This document shows positions 8,312 to 16,791 of a DNA stretch of 64,000 nucleotides, piece by piece. Numbering within the stretch: position 1 is the stretch's first letter; each line of letters opens with the position of its first letter. This stretch comes from Vicinamibacteraceae bacterium. Its GTDB lineage: Bacteria > Planctomycetota > Phycisphaerae > Phycisphaerales > UBA5793. The position numbers were made by a program, and so were the translations under genes. The DNA lies in contig WYBR01000028.1 in assembly GCA_011525805.1 (NCBI GenBank), forward strand, positions 62,001 through 126,000, written 5' to 3'. The notes under the pieces are model-generated. The model was not told where the DNA came from. It saw only the letters and a program-made list of their open reading frames with translations, and made no database searches.

Positions 8312-9298
8312 ATGCGACATCTTCAACTCATCGCCGCCCTGTTCCTCGCGCCCGCCCTCGCCTCTTGCGCCTCGACGGAATCGTCGCCGGCGCCCTCCTC
8401 CGCGGACCCGGCGCCGGAGCGAGTCGAGGCCGTCTCGCTGCTCGGCCGGCCGCTGGCGGCGCCGACGTTCACGCCCGCGGAACTCGGACCGCGCCTCGTT
8501 GACTACGCCGAGGCCCTTCGCGCCCACGACGCCGACCCCGAGAGCGAAGAGGCCGCGATCTGGCTTGGCCGCCGCGCCGCCTATCTCGGCCGCTACCGCC
8601 ACGCCGTCGACGTCTTCACCCAGGGGCTCGAAAAGCACCCGCAGAGTTACCGCCTGCTGCGCCACCGCGGCCACCGCTGGATCACGCTGCGCCAGTTCGA
8701 CAAGGCCGTGGCGGATCTTGCGCTCGCCTCGCACCTCGCGGAAGACGTGTGGGATGAGATCGAGCCCGACGGCCAGCCCAACGCGCTCAACGAGCCGACG
8801 AGCACGGTGAAGTCGAACATCGAGTACCACCTCGGCCTGGCGCACTACCTGCGCGGCGAGTTCGCCGACGCTCGCACCGCCTACGAGCGGTGCATGGCGG
8901 TCTCAACGACCGACGACATGCGGGTGGCGACGGCCTACTGGCTCTGGATCACCCTTCAGCGCCTCGGCGAACCCGAAGCGGCGGCGGAAGTGATCGCTCC
9001 CTTCACGGCGCAGACGCGGGTCATCGAGAACAAGGCGTACCACCGCCTCATCCTGCTTTTCAAGGGCGAGATCTCACCCGAGGACGGGCAGCCGCTTGTT
9101 GCGCCCGGCGCCGGCGTCACGGAACTGGAGAGCGTCACCTACGCCTACGGCCTGGGCGCGTGGCATCTCGTGAACGGCCGGACCGATCGCGCGACGGGCG
9201 TCTTCAGCGACATCGTGTCGGTCGAGACGGCCTGGCCGGCCTTCGGCTTCATCGCCGCCGAGGCGGAGTTGGCGCGGGCGCGCCGGCCGAAGCGGTAG
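8312..9298 (+). CDS. TPR-repeat lipoprotein
   Basis: 328 aa from ATG 8312 (AAGGA upstream). A signal peptide ends in a lipobox (PALASC), so Cys19 should be lipidated and the protein anchored in a membrane facing the periplasm. After a Pro/Ser/Ala-rich linker come TPR-like helical pairs (residues about 75-240), e.g. AAIWLGRRAAYLGRYRHAV and YHLGLAHYLRGEFADARTAY. No enzymatic motif is seen. Such proteins are usually scaffolds or assembly factors; the partner is unknown. It follows pfk by 45 bp in the same direction and may share its transcript. Confidence 0.85.
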   Translation: MRHLQLIAALFLAPALASCASTESSPAPSSADPAPERVEAVSLLGRPLAAPTFTPAELGPRLVDYAEALRAHDADPESEEAAIWLGRRAAYLGRYRHAVDVFTQGLEKHPQSYRLLRHRGHRWITLRQFDKAVADLALASHLAEDVWDEIEPDGQPNALNEPTSTVKSNIEYHLGLAHYLRGEFADARTAYERCMAVSTTDDMRVATAYWLWITLQRLGEPEAAAEVIAPFTAQTRVIENKAYHRLILLFKGEISPEDGQPLVAPGAGVTELESVTYAYGLGAWHLVNGRTDRATGVFSDIVSVETAWPAFGFIAAEAELARARRPKR

Positions 9299-9378
9299 CG
9301 GCGTTTCAATTCAGACGTAGCGGGCGCCGCTGCACGCTCGCGGCTCTGAGCGAGAGTGCAGTGCGGCGGAGGGGCGCG

Positions 9379-9843
9379 TCAGCGGCGCGAGGAGACGCCG
9401 ATCTTCACGAGCCGGTCCTCGCGGCAGAGCACGCCGTTGGGCGCTCCGTCGATGACGTCCTGGATCGTCATGGCGCCGAGTCGCTTTTCCATGAGTTCCA
9501 TGATGTTGTCCATCTCGCTGTGCAACGGGCACAGGTGCGTCTTGTGGGTGATGCGGTCGAGCGGGCAGGTGCGGATGCGCGGCAGGGGGTCGATGGCGTT
9601 GACGATCTCCAGAAGCGAGGTGCGGCGCGGATCGCACAGGACGCGGAAGCCGCCGCCCCGGCCGCGCCGGCCGCGGACGAGCTTTGCCCTGGCGAGGGTC
9701 TGGAGCACTTTGACGGTGTAGTCCGCGGGCACCTTGGTCTCCCGCGCGATCTGGACTGCCGTCATGACGCCGCCATCCTTCGAGCCTGATTCGGCGAGGA
9801 TGATCATGATGCGCAGGGCGTACTCCGCGGTGGTGGACATCAT
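9379..9843 (-). CDS. Rrf2-family transcriptional regulator
   Basis: 154 aa. N-terminal winged helix (STTAEYALRIMIILAE, MTAVQIARETKVPADYTVKVLQTL, GGFRV wing) is diagnostic of Rrf2/IscR/NsrR/CymR. In the C-terminal part only two of the three cluster cysteines usual in Fe-S members are visible (RTCPL and HLCPLHSEMD), with His residues between and beside them, so either an unusual cluster ligation or a cluster-free sensor is possible. Divergent or regulated targets are not evident; it lies 43 bp before the serC stop on the same strand, so it may belong to the end of that transcript or be independent. Confidence 0.9.
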   Translation of the reverse strand: MMSTTAEYALRIMIILAESGSKDGGVMTAVQIARETKVPADYTVKVLQTLARAKLVRGRRGRGGGFRVLCDPRRTSLLEIVNAIDPLPRIRTCPLDRITHKTHLCPLHSEMDNIMELMEKRLGAMTIQDVIDGAPNGVLCREDRLVKIGVSSRR

Positions 9844-9886
9844 GGCGATGCGGACTCCTGTCAGTTCGCGGCCGAGGAGCGATGCC

Positions 9887-10975
9887 TCAGCGATTGGTTC
9901 GCTCGAACGCTTTCATGAAGTCGGCCAGCCGTTCGCACGCCTCGGGCGGGAGCGCGTTGTAGACGCTGGCGCGCATGCCGCCAACGCTGCGGTGGCCCTT
10001 GAGGCCGTCGAATCCGGCGGCCTTCGCCTCCGTGATGAACTTCGTCTCCAGTTCCTCACTCGGAGCCCGGAAGCAGATGTTCATGAGCGAGCGGCTGTCG
10101 GGCTGTGCCGTGCCCTTGAAGAAGTCGCTGTTGTCGATGGCGTCGTGGATGACCTTCGCCTTCGCCTCGTTGCGCTCCGCCATCGCCTTGAGTCCACCGA
10201 GTTGCCGGATCCACTTGAAGGACTGGCCCATGACGTAGATGCCGAAGGTGTTGGGGGTGTTGTAGAGCGAGTTGTTCTCGGCGTGGACGCTGTACTTGAG
10301 CATGGTCGGTATGTCGTCGCGCACCGACTTGAGCAGGTCGTTGCGGATGATGACGAGGACGACGCCCGAAGGACCGAGGTTTTTCTGCGCGCCCGCGTAG
10401 ATCAGGCCGTACTTCGACACGTCGATCGGCCGCGAGAAGATGTCGCTCGAGGCGTCGCAGATGAGCGGCACGCCGGGTGGAACCGGCGGCTCGGTCTTCC
10501 ACTGCGTCCCGAAAATCGTGTTGTTCGAGGTGAAGTGGACGTACGCCGGCCGCGCGGAGAACTTCAGGTCGCCCGGTGCCGGGATCCGGTCGAAGTTCGT
10601 CGGCTTGCTCGATCCGGCGATGTGCACTTCGCCGAAGAGTTTCGCCTCCTCGACCGCTTTCTTCGACCATGTGCCGGTGACGATGTAGTCCGCGGTGGCG
10701 TGCTTGTTGAGCAGGTTCATCGGCACCATGGCGAACTGGAGCGACGCACCGCCCTGGAGAAACAGCACGCGGTAGCGGTCGGAGATGCCGGCGATCTCGC
10801 GGCAGTCCGCCTCCGCCTCCTCGACCACTTTCGTGAACGCCTTTCCGCGGTGACTGTGCTCGAGAATGCCCACGCCGCTGCCGGCCAGGTTCCACAGGTC
10901 CTGTTGGGCCTGCCTGAGCACCGGCTCCGGAAGAACCGCCGGACCCGCGCTGAAGTTGAAGATGCGATCGCTCAT
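9887..10975 (-). CDS. serC: Phosphoserine aminotransferase
   Basis: 362 aa, the normal length of SerC. PLP enzyme converting 3-phosphohydroxypyruvate plus glutamate to phosphoserine; second step of serine synthesis. Family signs: N-terminal FNFSAGPAVLPEPVL, GGASLQFAMVPMNLL, the PLP-lysine region YAGAQKNLGPSG (Lys in AQKN), TPNTFGIYVMG, and GGMRASVYNALP near the C-terminus. It follows serA (gap 46 bp) and the DUF1015 gene in a minus-strand serine operon. Confidence 0.97.
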   Translation of the reverse strand: MSDRIFNFSAGPAVLPEPVLRQAQQDLWNLAGSGVGILEHSHRGKAFTKVVEEAEADCREIAGISDRYRVLFLQGGASLQFAMVPMNLLNKHATADYIVTGTWSKKAVEEAKLFGEVHIAGSSKPTNFDRIPAPGDLKFSARPAYVHFTSNNTIFGTQWKTEPPVPPGVPLICDASSDIFSRPIDVSKYGLIYAGAQKNLGPSGVVLVIIRNDLLKSVRDDIPTMLKYSVHAENNSLYNTPNTFGIYVMGQSFKWIRQLGGLKAMAERNEAKAKVIHDAIDNSDFFKGTAQPDSRSLMNICFRAPSEELETKFITEAKAAGFDGLKGHRSVGGMRASVYNALPPEACERLADFMKAFERTNR

Positions 10976-11021
10976 GGTTTCACCGGTCTTTCACGCGATG
11001 GACGACTGCCTCGACCTCGAC

Positions 11022-12236
11022 TCACGCCTGCCGGATCGGCCGCAGGCTCACGCTGATGATGTTCTCATTGCCCGTGCGGATTCGCTCGAGCGTCGACTCC
11101 TTCGGACACCCGACGAGGTGCACTCGCGCGCAGGTGGCTTCCCCGCCGTGGTAGTTGATGTTCTCCACTTCCTCGACGTTGATCGATTCGTCGGCGATGG
11201 CCCTGAAGACGTGCGACAGAACGCCGGGCCGATTGCGGTGCCGGACCGAGAGCACGTGGGTCGCCGGACTCGCCTCGTGCAGGTTCACGCAGTTGAGCAC
11301 TTCGTGAGTCGAGACGTAACCGCTCATGATGCGGATGACTTCGTGGGCGATGGCGATCTGCGCCTGGTCCGTCGAGGCGCCGACGTGGTGGGTTCCGTAG
11401 ACGCCGCGGTGCTGCGCCAGTTCGCTGCGGAACTCGCCGACGGGGCTGCCCGGCTCACCGCGGTAGACGTCCAGACCGCAGCGCAGCCCTTTTTTCTCGA
11501 TCGCGGCGAGCAGCGCCGCCTCGTCGATCACGTTGCCGCGCGAGGTGTTGATGAGATAGGCGCCCGGCTTCATCGCATCGAGAAACTCAGCGTTGATGAA
11601 CTTCTCGGTCTCCACGTTGCCCGCGACGTTGATCGTGAGCACGTCGCTGTGCCGCGCCACGTCCAGCGGCGTGGCGCAGTACTCCACGCCCATGCGCTCG
11701 GCGTCCTCGGTCGTCAGGTTGCGCGACCAGGCGACGACGCGCATGCCGAAGGCCTGCGCCCTGCGGCGCACCTCGTTGCCGATCTGCCCCATTCCCACGA
11801 TGCCGAGCGTGCGGCCGTAGAGTCCGCGGGCCTTGCTGTACTCCTTCTTGTTCCATCGGCCGGCGCGCAGGTCGGCCGTCTGATCGGGGATGCGCCGGTC
11901 GCAGGCACAGATGAGGCCGATGACGAGTTCGGCCACGGCGATGGAGTTCTTGCCGGGACAGTTGGCGACGAACACGCCAAGATTCGACGCGGCTTTGACG
12001 TCGATGCTGTCCACCCCGGCGCCGGCGCGGATGACCAGGCTCAGCCGCGTCCCAGCCTTGATCGCCTCGCCCGAGACCTTCTTGCCGCGCACGATGAGCA
12101 CGTCAGGCTCGATCTCGCGCATCAGCGCCGGCAGGTCTTCGGCCGGAACGTCAGGGTTGTGGATGACGTCGCAGCCGAGTTCTTTGAGACCGTCCACGCC
12201 GACCTTCTCGAACTTTTCCGCAATGAGCACTCGCAT
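11022..12236 (-). CDS. serA: D-3-phosphoglycerate dehydrogenase
   Basis: 404 aa from ATG 12236, with GGAG 7 nt upstream (an in-frame ATG at 12284 lacks family sequence). First enzyme of serine synthesis, oxidising 3-phosphoglycerate with NAD. Motifs: NAD-binding GIVGMGQIGNEV, RAGAGVDSIDV, NTSRGNVIDEAAL, the catalytic Glu/His region GTHHVGAST, and a short C-terminal ACT domain (VLSVRHRNRPGVLSHVFRAI) that normally binds serine for feedback control. Size fits the short SerA type without the intervening domain. Sits between the DUF1015 gene and serC. Confidence 0.96.
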   Translation of the reverse strand: MRVLIAEKFEKVGVDGLKELGCDVIHNPDVPAEDLPALMREIEPDVLIVRGKKVSGEAIKAGTRLSLVIRAGAGVDSIDVKAASNLGVFVANCPGKNSIAVAELVIGLICACDRRIPDQTADLRAGRWNKKEYSKARGLYGRTLGIVGMGQIGNEVRRRAQAFGMRVVAWSRNLTTEDAERMGVEYCATPLDVARHSDVLTINVAGNVETEKFINAEFLDAMKPGAYLINTSRGNVIDEAALLAAIEKKGLRCGLDVYRGEPGSPVGEFRSELAQHRGVYGTHHVGASTDQAQIAIAHEVIRIMSGYVSTHEVLNCVNLHEASPATHVLSVRHRNRPGVLSHVFRAIADESINVEEVENINYHGGEATCARVHLVGCPKESTLERIRTGNENIISVSLRPIRQA

Positions 12237-12280
12237 GACTCGCTCCGCCTCAAACTGGCCCGCAGTATCCGCTTCACCGG

Positions 12281-13507
12281 TCAATCGAGTGTATGCACGA
12301 GCAGGCCGCTGCGGAGTTTCGGCTCAAACCACGTGCTCTTGGGGGGCATGATCCTGCCCGCGTCCGACACGGCCATCAATTGCGCCACTGTGGTGGGATA
12401 CATCGAAAACGCGATGGCCATCTCTCCGGTGTTCACCCGTTTCTCGAGTTCCGCCGTGCCGCGGATGCCGCCGACGAAGTCGATCCGCTTGTCTGTGCGA
12501 ATGTCGCCGATGCCGAGGATCGGTTCGAGGATGCGCGACTCGAGCAGGGCCACGTCGAGCGAGTTGATCGGGTCGGCGCGGTCGATGCTCTTCTCATCGA
12601 TTTCAAGGAGATGCCAGGTGCGATCGAGGTAGAGGCACAGCGATCCTGGAGTCGGGGGCGCCGGCGACGATGCCCGGCTCAGCCGCCCGACGCGTCGCAG
12701 CCGCTCGAGAACCCGGGCCGGCGATTGGCCGTTGAGGTCCTTCACCACCCGGTTGTAGGGCAGTATCCGGACTTCCGAGGCAGGGAAGAGCACGGCGAGG
12801 AACCAGTTGTATTCCTCGCGGCCCGTGTGGCGGGGGTTCTTCTCGCGCAGCGCCTTGCCCGCCCGCCACGCGCTGGCGCAGCGATGGTGCCCGTCGGCCA
12901 CGTAGACGTGCGGCACGTTGCCGAACGCGCGGACCAGCGCCGCCGCGTCGGGCGCTTTCCACATCGTGTGCCGCACGCCGTCCACGGCGGTGAAGTCGTA
13001 GAGCGCTTCGCCCTTCACCGCCTCGGCGATCAGCCGCCCCACTTCCGCTTCGTCCCGGTACGTGAGGAAGACCGGCTCGGCGTTGGCGTTCATCTCCAGC
13101 ACATGCCGCGTGCGGTCATCCTCCTTGTCGCGCCGCGTCTTCTCGTGCTTCTTGATCAGGTCGTGCTCGTAGTCGTCGATGTGCACGCAGCCGACCAGGC
13201 CGGTTTGTGCCTTGCCGTCCATCACGAGGCGGTAGATGTAGATCGCGGGGCTCTCATCGCGGGCGAGCGTGCCCTCGGCCTGGAAGCGATCGAGGTTCGC
13301 GCGCCCCTTCGCGTAGATGCGGTCATCATGCGGATCGACATCCGCGGGCAGATCGATGTCCGGCCGGCAGACATGCAGGAAACTCAAGGGGTTGCCGCGG
13401 GCCAGTTCCGCCGCTTCGTCGCGGTTCACGACGTCGTAAGGCACCGACGCAACTTTCGCAGCGAGTCCGCGCGGCGGGCGAAGGGCACGAAAGGGACTGA
13501 TACGCAT
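12281..13507 (-). CDS. DUF1015 family protein, first gene of serine operon
   Basis: 408 aa from ATG 13507 (MRISPFRALRP). DUF1015 signs: VASVPYDVVNRDEAAELARG-N-PLSFLHVCRP near the N-terminus, YIYRLVMDGKAQTGLVGCV, the KKHEKTRRDKEDDRTRH block, FGNVPHVYVADGHHRCASA (His-rich, probably active-site) and NWFLAVLFP. The biochemical function of DUF1015 is not established to my knowledge. Being the first gene of an operon with serA and serC, with no serB-like HAD phosphatase in the window, makes a role in the missing phosphoserine phosphatase step or in serine metabolism plausible, as an inference. Confidence 0.9.
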   Translation of the reverse strand: MRISPFRALRPPRGLAAKVASVPYDVVNRDEAAELARGNPLSFLHVCRPDIDLPADVDPHDDRIYAKGRANLDRFQAEGTLARDESPAIYIYRLVMDGKAQTGLVGCVHIDDYEHDLIKKHEKTRRDKEDDRTRHVLEMNANAEPVFLTYRDEAEVGRLIAEAVKGEALYDFTAVDGVRHTMWKAPDAAALVRAFGNVPHVYVADGHHRCASAWRAGKALREKNPRHTGREEYNWFLAVLFPASEVRILPYNRVVKDLNGQSPARVLERLRRVGRLSRASSPAPPTPGSLCLYLDRTWHLLEIDEKSIDRADPINSLDVALLESRILEPILGIGDIRTDKRIDFVGGIRGTAELEKRVNTGEMAIAFSMYPTTVAQLMAVSDAGRIMPPKSTWFEPKLRSGLLVHTLD

Positions 13508-13519
13508 TGGAGACTCCAA

Positions 13520-13580
13520 GGGGCGAGGGCGTCAAGGCATCGGGGCATCAAGACATCAAGGCATCGAGGCGTCGTTTCGC
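13520..13580. repeat. Short imperfect tandem repeat (about 9-10 bp)
   Basis: A run of 'ggcatc', 'agacatc' and 'gaggcgtc' words (gggcgtcaaggcatcgg, then catcaagacatcaaggcatc) occupies the promoter side of the DUF1015-serA-serC operon. It is a low-complexity array of a kind also seen at 18305-18355, 34886-34950 and 38771-38866, in each case just upstream or downstream of genes. The remaining 300 bp up to 13899 hold no gene that I can support. Confidence 0.6.
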
Positions 13581-13899
13581 CGTGACCCGAAGGCTCGGCG
13601 CAGGGGAGCGCGCCGAGGGTGGCATGGTCCCGGCCAGCAACATTAGCGGGCCGCTGCGGGCGGCGACGGTGAGTCCGTTTCCTTGATTTCCGGGCCGTCG
13701 GACGCCTCTCCGCGACCCCGTCTGCCGGGAAGTCCACGATCGGACCCACGGCCGAGCCGGCGAATTTCCTGAAAAACCCTGTGCAACCTCTTGGCGCAGA
13801 GGCCGACGTGCGCCATAATCCGAAGCACGTTCGCTGGTGGAGGCCCCGCCACCGGAACGGATCGCGCTGTATTCTGCTTTACTCAATGGAGACGCCCCC

Positions 13900-16677
13900 A
13901 TGCCGTTCCACTCCGCCGCCGCACTCACCCTCCTGGCCGCCGCCGCGTTCGCCGTTGCCGCGCCGCCCGCCGCGGTGGAATCCCGATCCCAGTCGCCGGA
14001 TCCGGTCGGTCGCGCGGTCGAGCGATTCAACCTCGGCCTGCGCGGGGTCTACTTCGTCGAGAATCGTGGGCAGTGGAGCGATGGGTCGGTCTGCTTCGGC
14101 CTCAAGTCGCGCGGCCTCGATGTTGCCTTCCGCGAGTCGTCGTTCACGATGCATCTCTCGCGCGAGTGCAGCGAGCCGGGGTGTGCCACCCCGACGAGCC
14201 GCGCCCGTGAGGATGCGGGTCTGGGCGAGGAGGGTGAGCATCCGTCCATCGACCTCCGTGTCCCATACGGCCTCGTCTCGGACTACGGCGGGCACTTCGC
14301 CGATCACCGCGTGCCGCTGTCGCGCGGTCGTCGCGCACCGCTTCCTCACGGGCGCGGCTCGTCGGGGGATCTGCTGCACCACGAAATCCGGGGCGTCGAA
14401 GACTCTGCCCCGGCGTACGAACACCTCACGCTCACCGTTTCCTTCCCCGGCAGCAACCCGGTGACCCCGCGCGGCGCGCGGGAGCAGACGGCGAAGTTCA
14501 ACTACTTCGTCGGCGGCGAGGGACGCGGCACCGCGAGCAATGTGCCGTCCTTCGGCGCGGTCGTGTACGAGAACCTCTACAACGGCATCGACCTGCTCGT
14601 GACCGGCAACGACGATGGCGTGATGAAGTACGAATTCCACTGCGCCCCGGGCGCTGATTACCCCCAAATCAGAATCCACTACGAGGGCATCGACTCGCTG
14701 TGCGTCAATGACGATGGCGATCTCGAAATCGCCACAAGTTTCGGCACGCTGCTGGATGGCGCGCCGATTGTGTGGCAGGAGGAGGATGGCTCAACGAGCC
14801 GCGCCCGTGAGGAAGCGGGTTTTTGTCAGTCCCCCGGCTCTGCTCGCGGTGAGCACGGCCGAACTGCGGGGGAGGGCCGGGGTGGTGGCGATTCAGCGAC
14901 CCGCGCCCTTGAGCAAGCGGGTTGCTCCGCCACATCAAGCGTCCACCAGAACCCGCTCCTTTACAGTCGCGGCTCGTCCGACTCGACCATCCCCGCCCGC
15001 TTCGAACTCATCGACGCGACGACCTACCGCATCGCCCTCGCCAGCGACATCGACCCGACTCGCATGTTGATCATCGATCCGGAGGTGGAGTGGATGCGCT
15101 ATTTAGGCGGCACAGGTCTTGACAGCGCAAACCAAGTGGCGACGGATCATGAAGAACACGCTTACGTCACCGGCGAGACCACGTCCTTCGACTTTGAGGG
15201 TCGCAATAACAACAGATTCGGCGGAAACGATGATACCTTCATCGTAAAGGTCGCCCCTTCCGGAGAGGTTTTCTGGATGACTTACATCGGAGGCACAGGC
15301 GGGGAGGTCGGCTTCGGACTTTCTGTTGCGCAAGGTGGCACCGTCTATGTCGCCGGAACCACCACGTCATCCGATTTCGAGGGCGCGCTGAATTCCTACC
15401 ACGGCGGGGAAAGTGATGGTTACATTGCGGCAATCGATGTGAACGGCCACATTGCCTGGATGAACTACATTGGCGGCACCAACGAGGATCGCGCGCGAGC
15501 CATCGCGATTGACTCAGTAGGACACCTCTTCGTGGCTGGCACAACCGCATCCGCGGATTTCGCCGGGCGAACAAACACTCATCATGGTGGCGTCAATGAT
15601 GCCTTCGCCCTTAGAATCCATCCCAGCGGTAATACTGAGTGGATGATCTTTACCGGCGGGGAGCTCGAAGATGACTGCTGGGCTGTCGCGGCAGATGAGT
15701 CCGGACGGGCGTTGCTCGTCGGACAAACAAATTCACATCAGTTCTTCAGTCGCACGAATCAGTATCACGGTGGACCGACGGACGCGTTCCTGACCACGAT
15801 CACCTCTTCAGGGATCCCGGCTGCGACACAATACATCGGGGGAACCGGCGAAGATGTTGCTCAGAGCGTCGCTTCTGCGATGGATGGGGTTGTCCTGGTC
15901 AGCGGGAGGACAAACTCCCTCGACATTATAAGGCATACCAACTCATATCATGGCGGGAGGGCCGACGCATTTGTCATGGCCACTCGGAATCCGGGCACGA
16001 TTCTCTGGGCGACGTATCTGGGCGGATCCGACTACGAGTACGGCAGAAGCCTCGACATTGACGAAGAGCAGAATGTCCTGGTGAGCGGGTGGACCGAGTC
16101 ACCGGACTTCGAGTGGCGCAACAACTCCCTACGCGGCATCATCGATGGCTTTGTGGCCAGATTGAACGTAACGGGTGACACACTCTGGATGACATACCTT
16201 GGAGGTGGTGGCTTCGACTGGTCTCAGTCCATCACGGTGCTCGATTCGGGCACGGCAATGATCAGCGGGTATACACATTCTTATGACTTTGAAGGGAGAC
16301 AGAACGTCTTTCATGGAGGAGGCGATGCATACCTACTCCGTATGAGCATCACGGACTCGCCGCGCCTGCTTGTCAACTCCTCATGCCCGCAGGGCGGGCC
16401 CATCCAGATTGAGTGGAGCGGCGCATCTCCTGACGGGCGCGTGGCACTGATCTATGCTCGGAACTCTGGCCGGTTTCTGATTCCGGCTCGACAGCCATGT
16501 AGCGGGCGCCGCCTCGGCCTGGGAGTGGACAGCATCAGAGTCGTGTACGATGGCAACGCGGGAACCAATGGTTCCCGCATCCTCCGAACGATCGCAGACC
16601 CCTCTGCCTGCGGCGGCTACCTGCAACTCCTCGACCTCACCACCTGCGCCACCAGCAACGTCGCACGCATCGAGTAG
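13900..16677 (+). CDS. Large secreted SBBP beta-propeller repeat protein
   Basis: 925 aa from ATG 13900 (GGAG 8 nt upstream). Signal peptide (ALTLLAAAAFAVAAPPA), then the YFVENRGQW motif of the domain that usually precedes SBBP repeats. From about residue 395 to 830 lie eight or so repeats of roughly 50 residues, each with a WMxYIGGTG-like strand, SVA/AVD, VAGTTxSxDF and H/YHGGxxDAFV pattern (e.g. YIGGTNEDRARAIAIDS, TYLGGSDYEYGRSLDID), forming a propeller. A C-terminal beta domain (SCPQGGPIQIEWSG...) resembles that of the protein at 33520. Probable cell-surface or extracellular role, ligand unknown. The N-terminal third contains five in-frame copies of a genomic repeat (see 14193-14978). Confidence 0.88.
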   Translation: MPFHSAAALTLLAAAAFAVAAPPAAVESRSQSPDPVGRAVERFNLGLRGVYFVENRGQWSDGSVCFGLKSRGLDVAFRESSFTMHLSRECSEPGCATPTSRAREDAGLGEEGEHPSIDLRVPYGLVSDYGGHFADHRVPLSRGRRAPLPHGRGSSGDLLHHEIRGVEDSAPAYEHLTLTVSFPGSNPVTPRGAREQTAKFNYFVGGEGRGTASNVPSFGAVVYENLYNGIDLLVTGNDDGVMKYEFHCAPGADYPQIRIHYEGIDSLCVNDDGDLEIATSFGTLLDGAPIVWQEEDGSTSRAREEAGFCQSPGSARGEHGRTAGEGRGGGDSATRALEQAGCSATSSVHQNPLLYSRGSSDSTIPARFELIDATTYRIALASDIDPTRMLIIDPEVEWMRYLGGTGLDSANQVATDHEEHAYVTGETTSFDFEGRNNNRFGGNDDTFIVKVAPSGEVFWMTYIGGTGGEVGFGLSVAQGGTVYVAGTTTSSDFEGALNSYHGGESDGYIAAIDVNGHIAWMNYIGGTNEDRARAIAIDSVGHLFVAGTTASADFAGRTNTHHGGVNDAFALRIHPSGNTEWMIFTGGELEDDCWAVAADESGRALLVGQTNSHQFFSRTNQYHGGPTDAFLTTITSSGIPAATQYIGGTGEDVAQSVASAMDGVVLVSGRTNSLDIIRHTNSYHGGRADAFVMATRNPGTILWATYLGGSDYEYGRSLDIDEEQNVLVSGWTESPDFEWRNNSLRGIIDGFVARLNVTGDTLWMTYLGGGGFDWSQSITVLDSGTAMISGYTHSYDFEGRQNVFHGGGDAYLLRMSITDSPRLLVNSSCPQGGPIQIEWSGASPDGRVALIYARNSGRFLIPARQPCSGRRLGLGVDSIRVVYDGNAGTNGSRILRTIADPSACGGYLQLLDLTTCATSNVARIE
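14193..14978. repeat. Five copies of a dispersed 24-bp-core repeat inside the SBBP gene
   Basis: Copies of the element 'gagccgcgcccgtgaggaagcggg' occur at about 14193-14220 (+), 14334-14364 (-), 14791-14820 (+), 14894-14931 (+, degenerate) and 14951-14978 (-, degenerate). They are translated in frame as TSRAREDAG, RAPLPHGRGSSG, TSRAREEAG, TRALEQAG and LLYSRGSS. Neighbouring residues are low complexity (Gly/Arg/Ala). The reading frame survives all insertions. The same core, differing at a few bases, makes the 9-copy array at 496-905. Confidence 0.85.
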
Positions 16678-16791
16678 GCCGTATCATCTTGCTCAGCCGT
16701 CATCCAGTGTTCCGATATCTCTCCGCGATCTTCCCTCGACCCTGAGGCGCTCGGGACCGAAGGGCAGCGCTCTCTGCGGTGAATACTCCCG

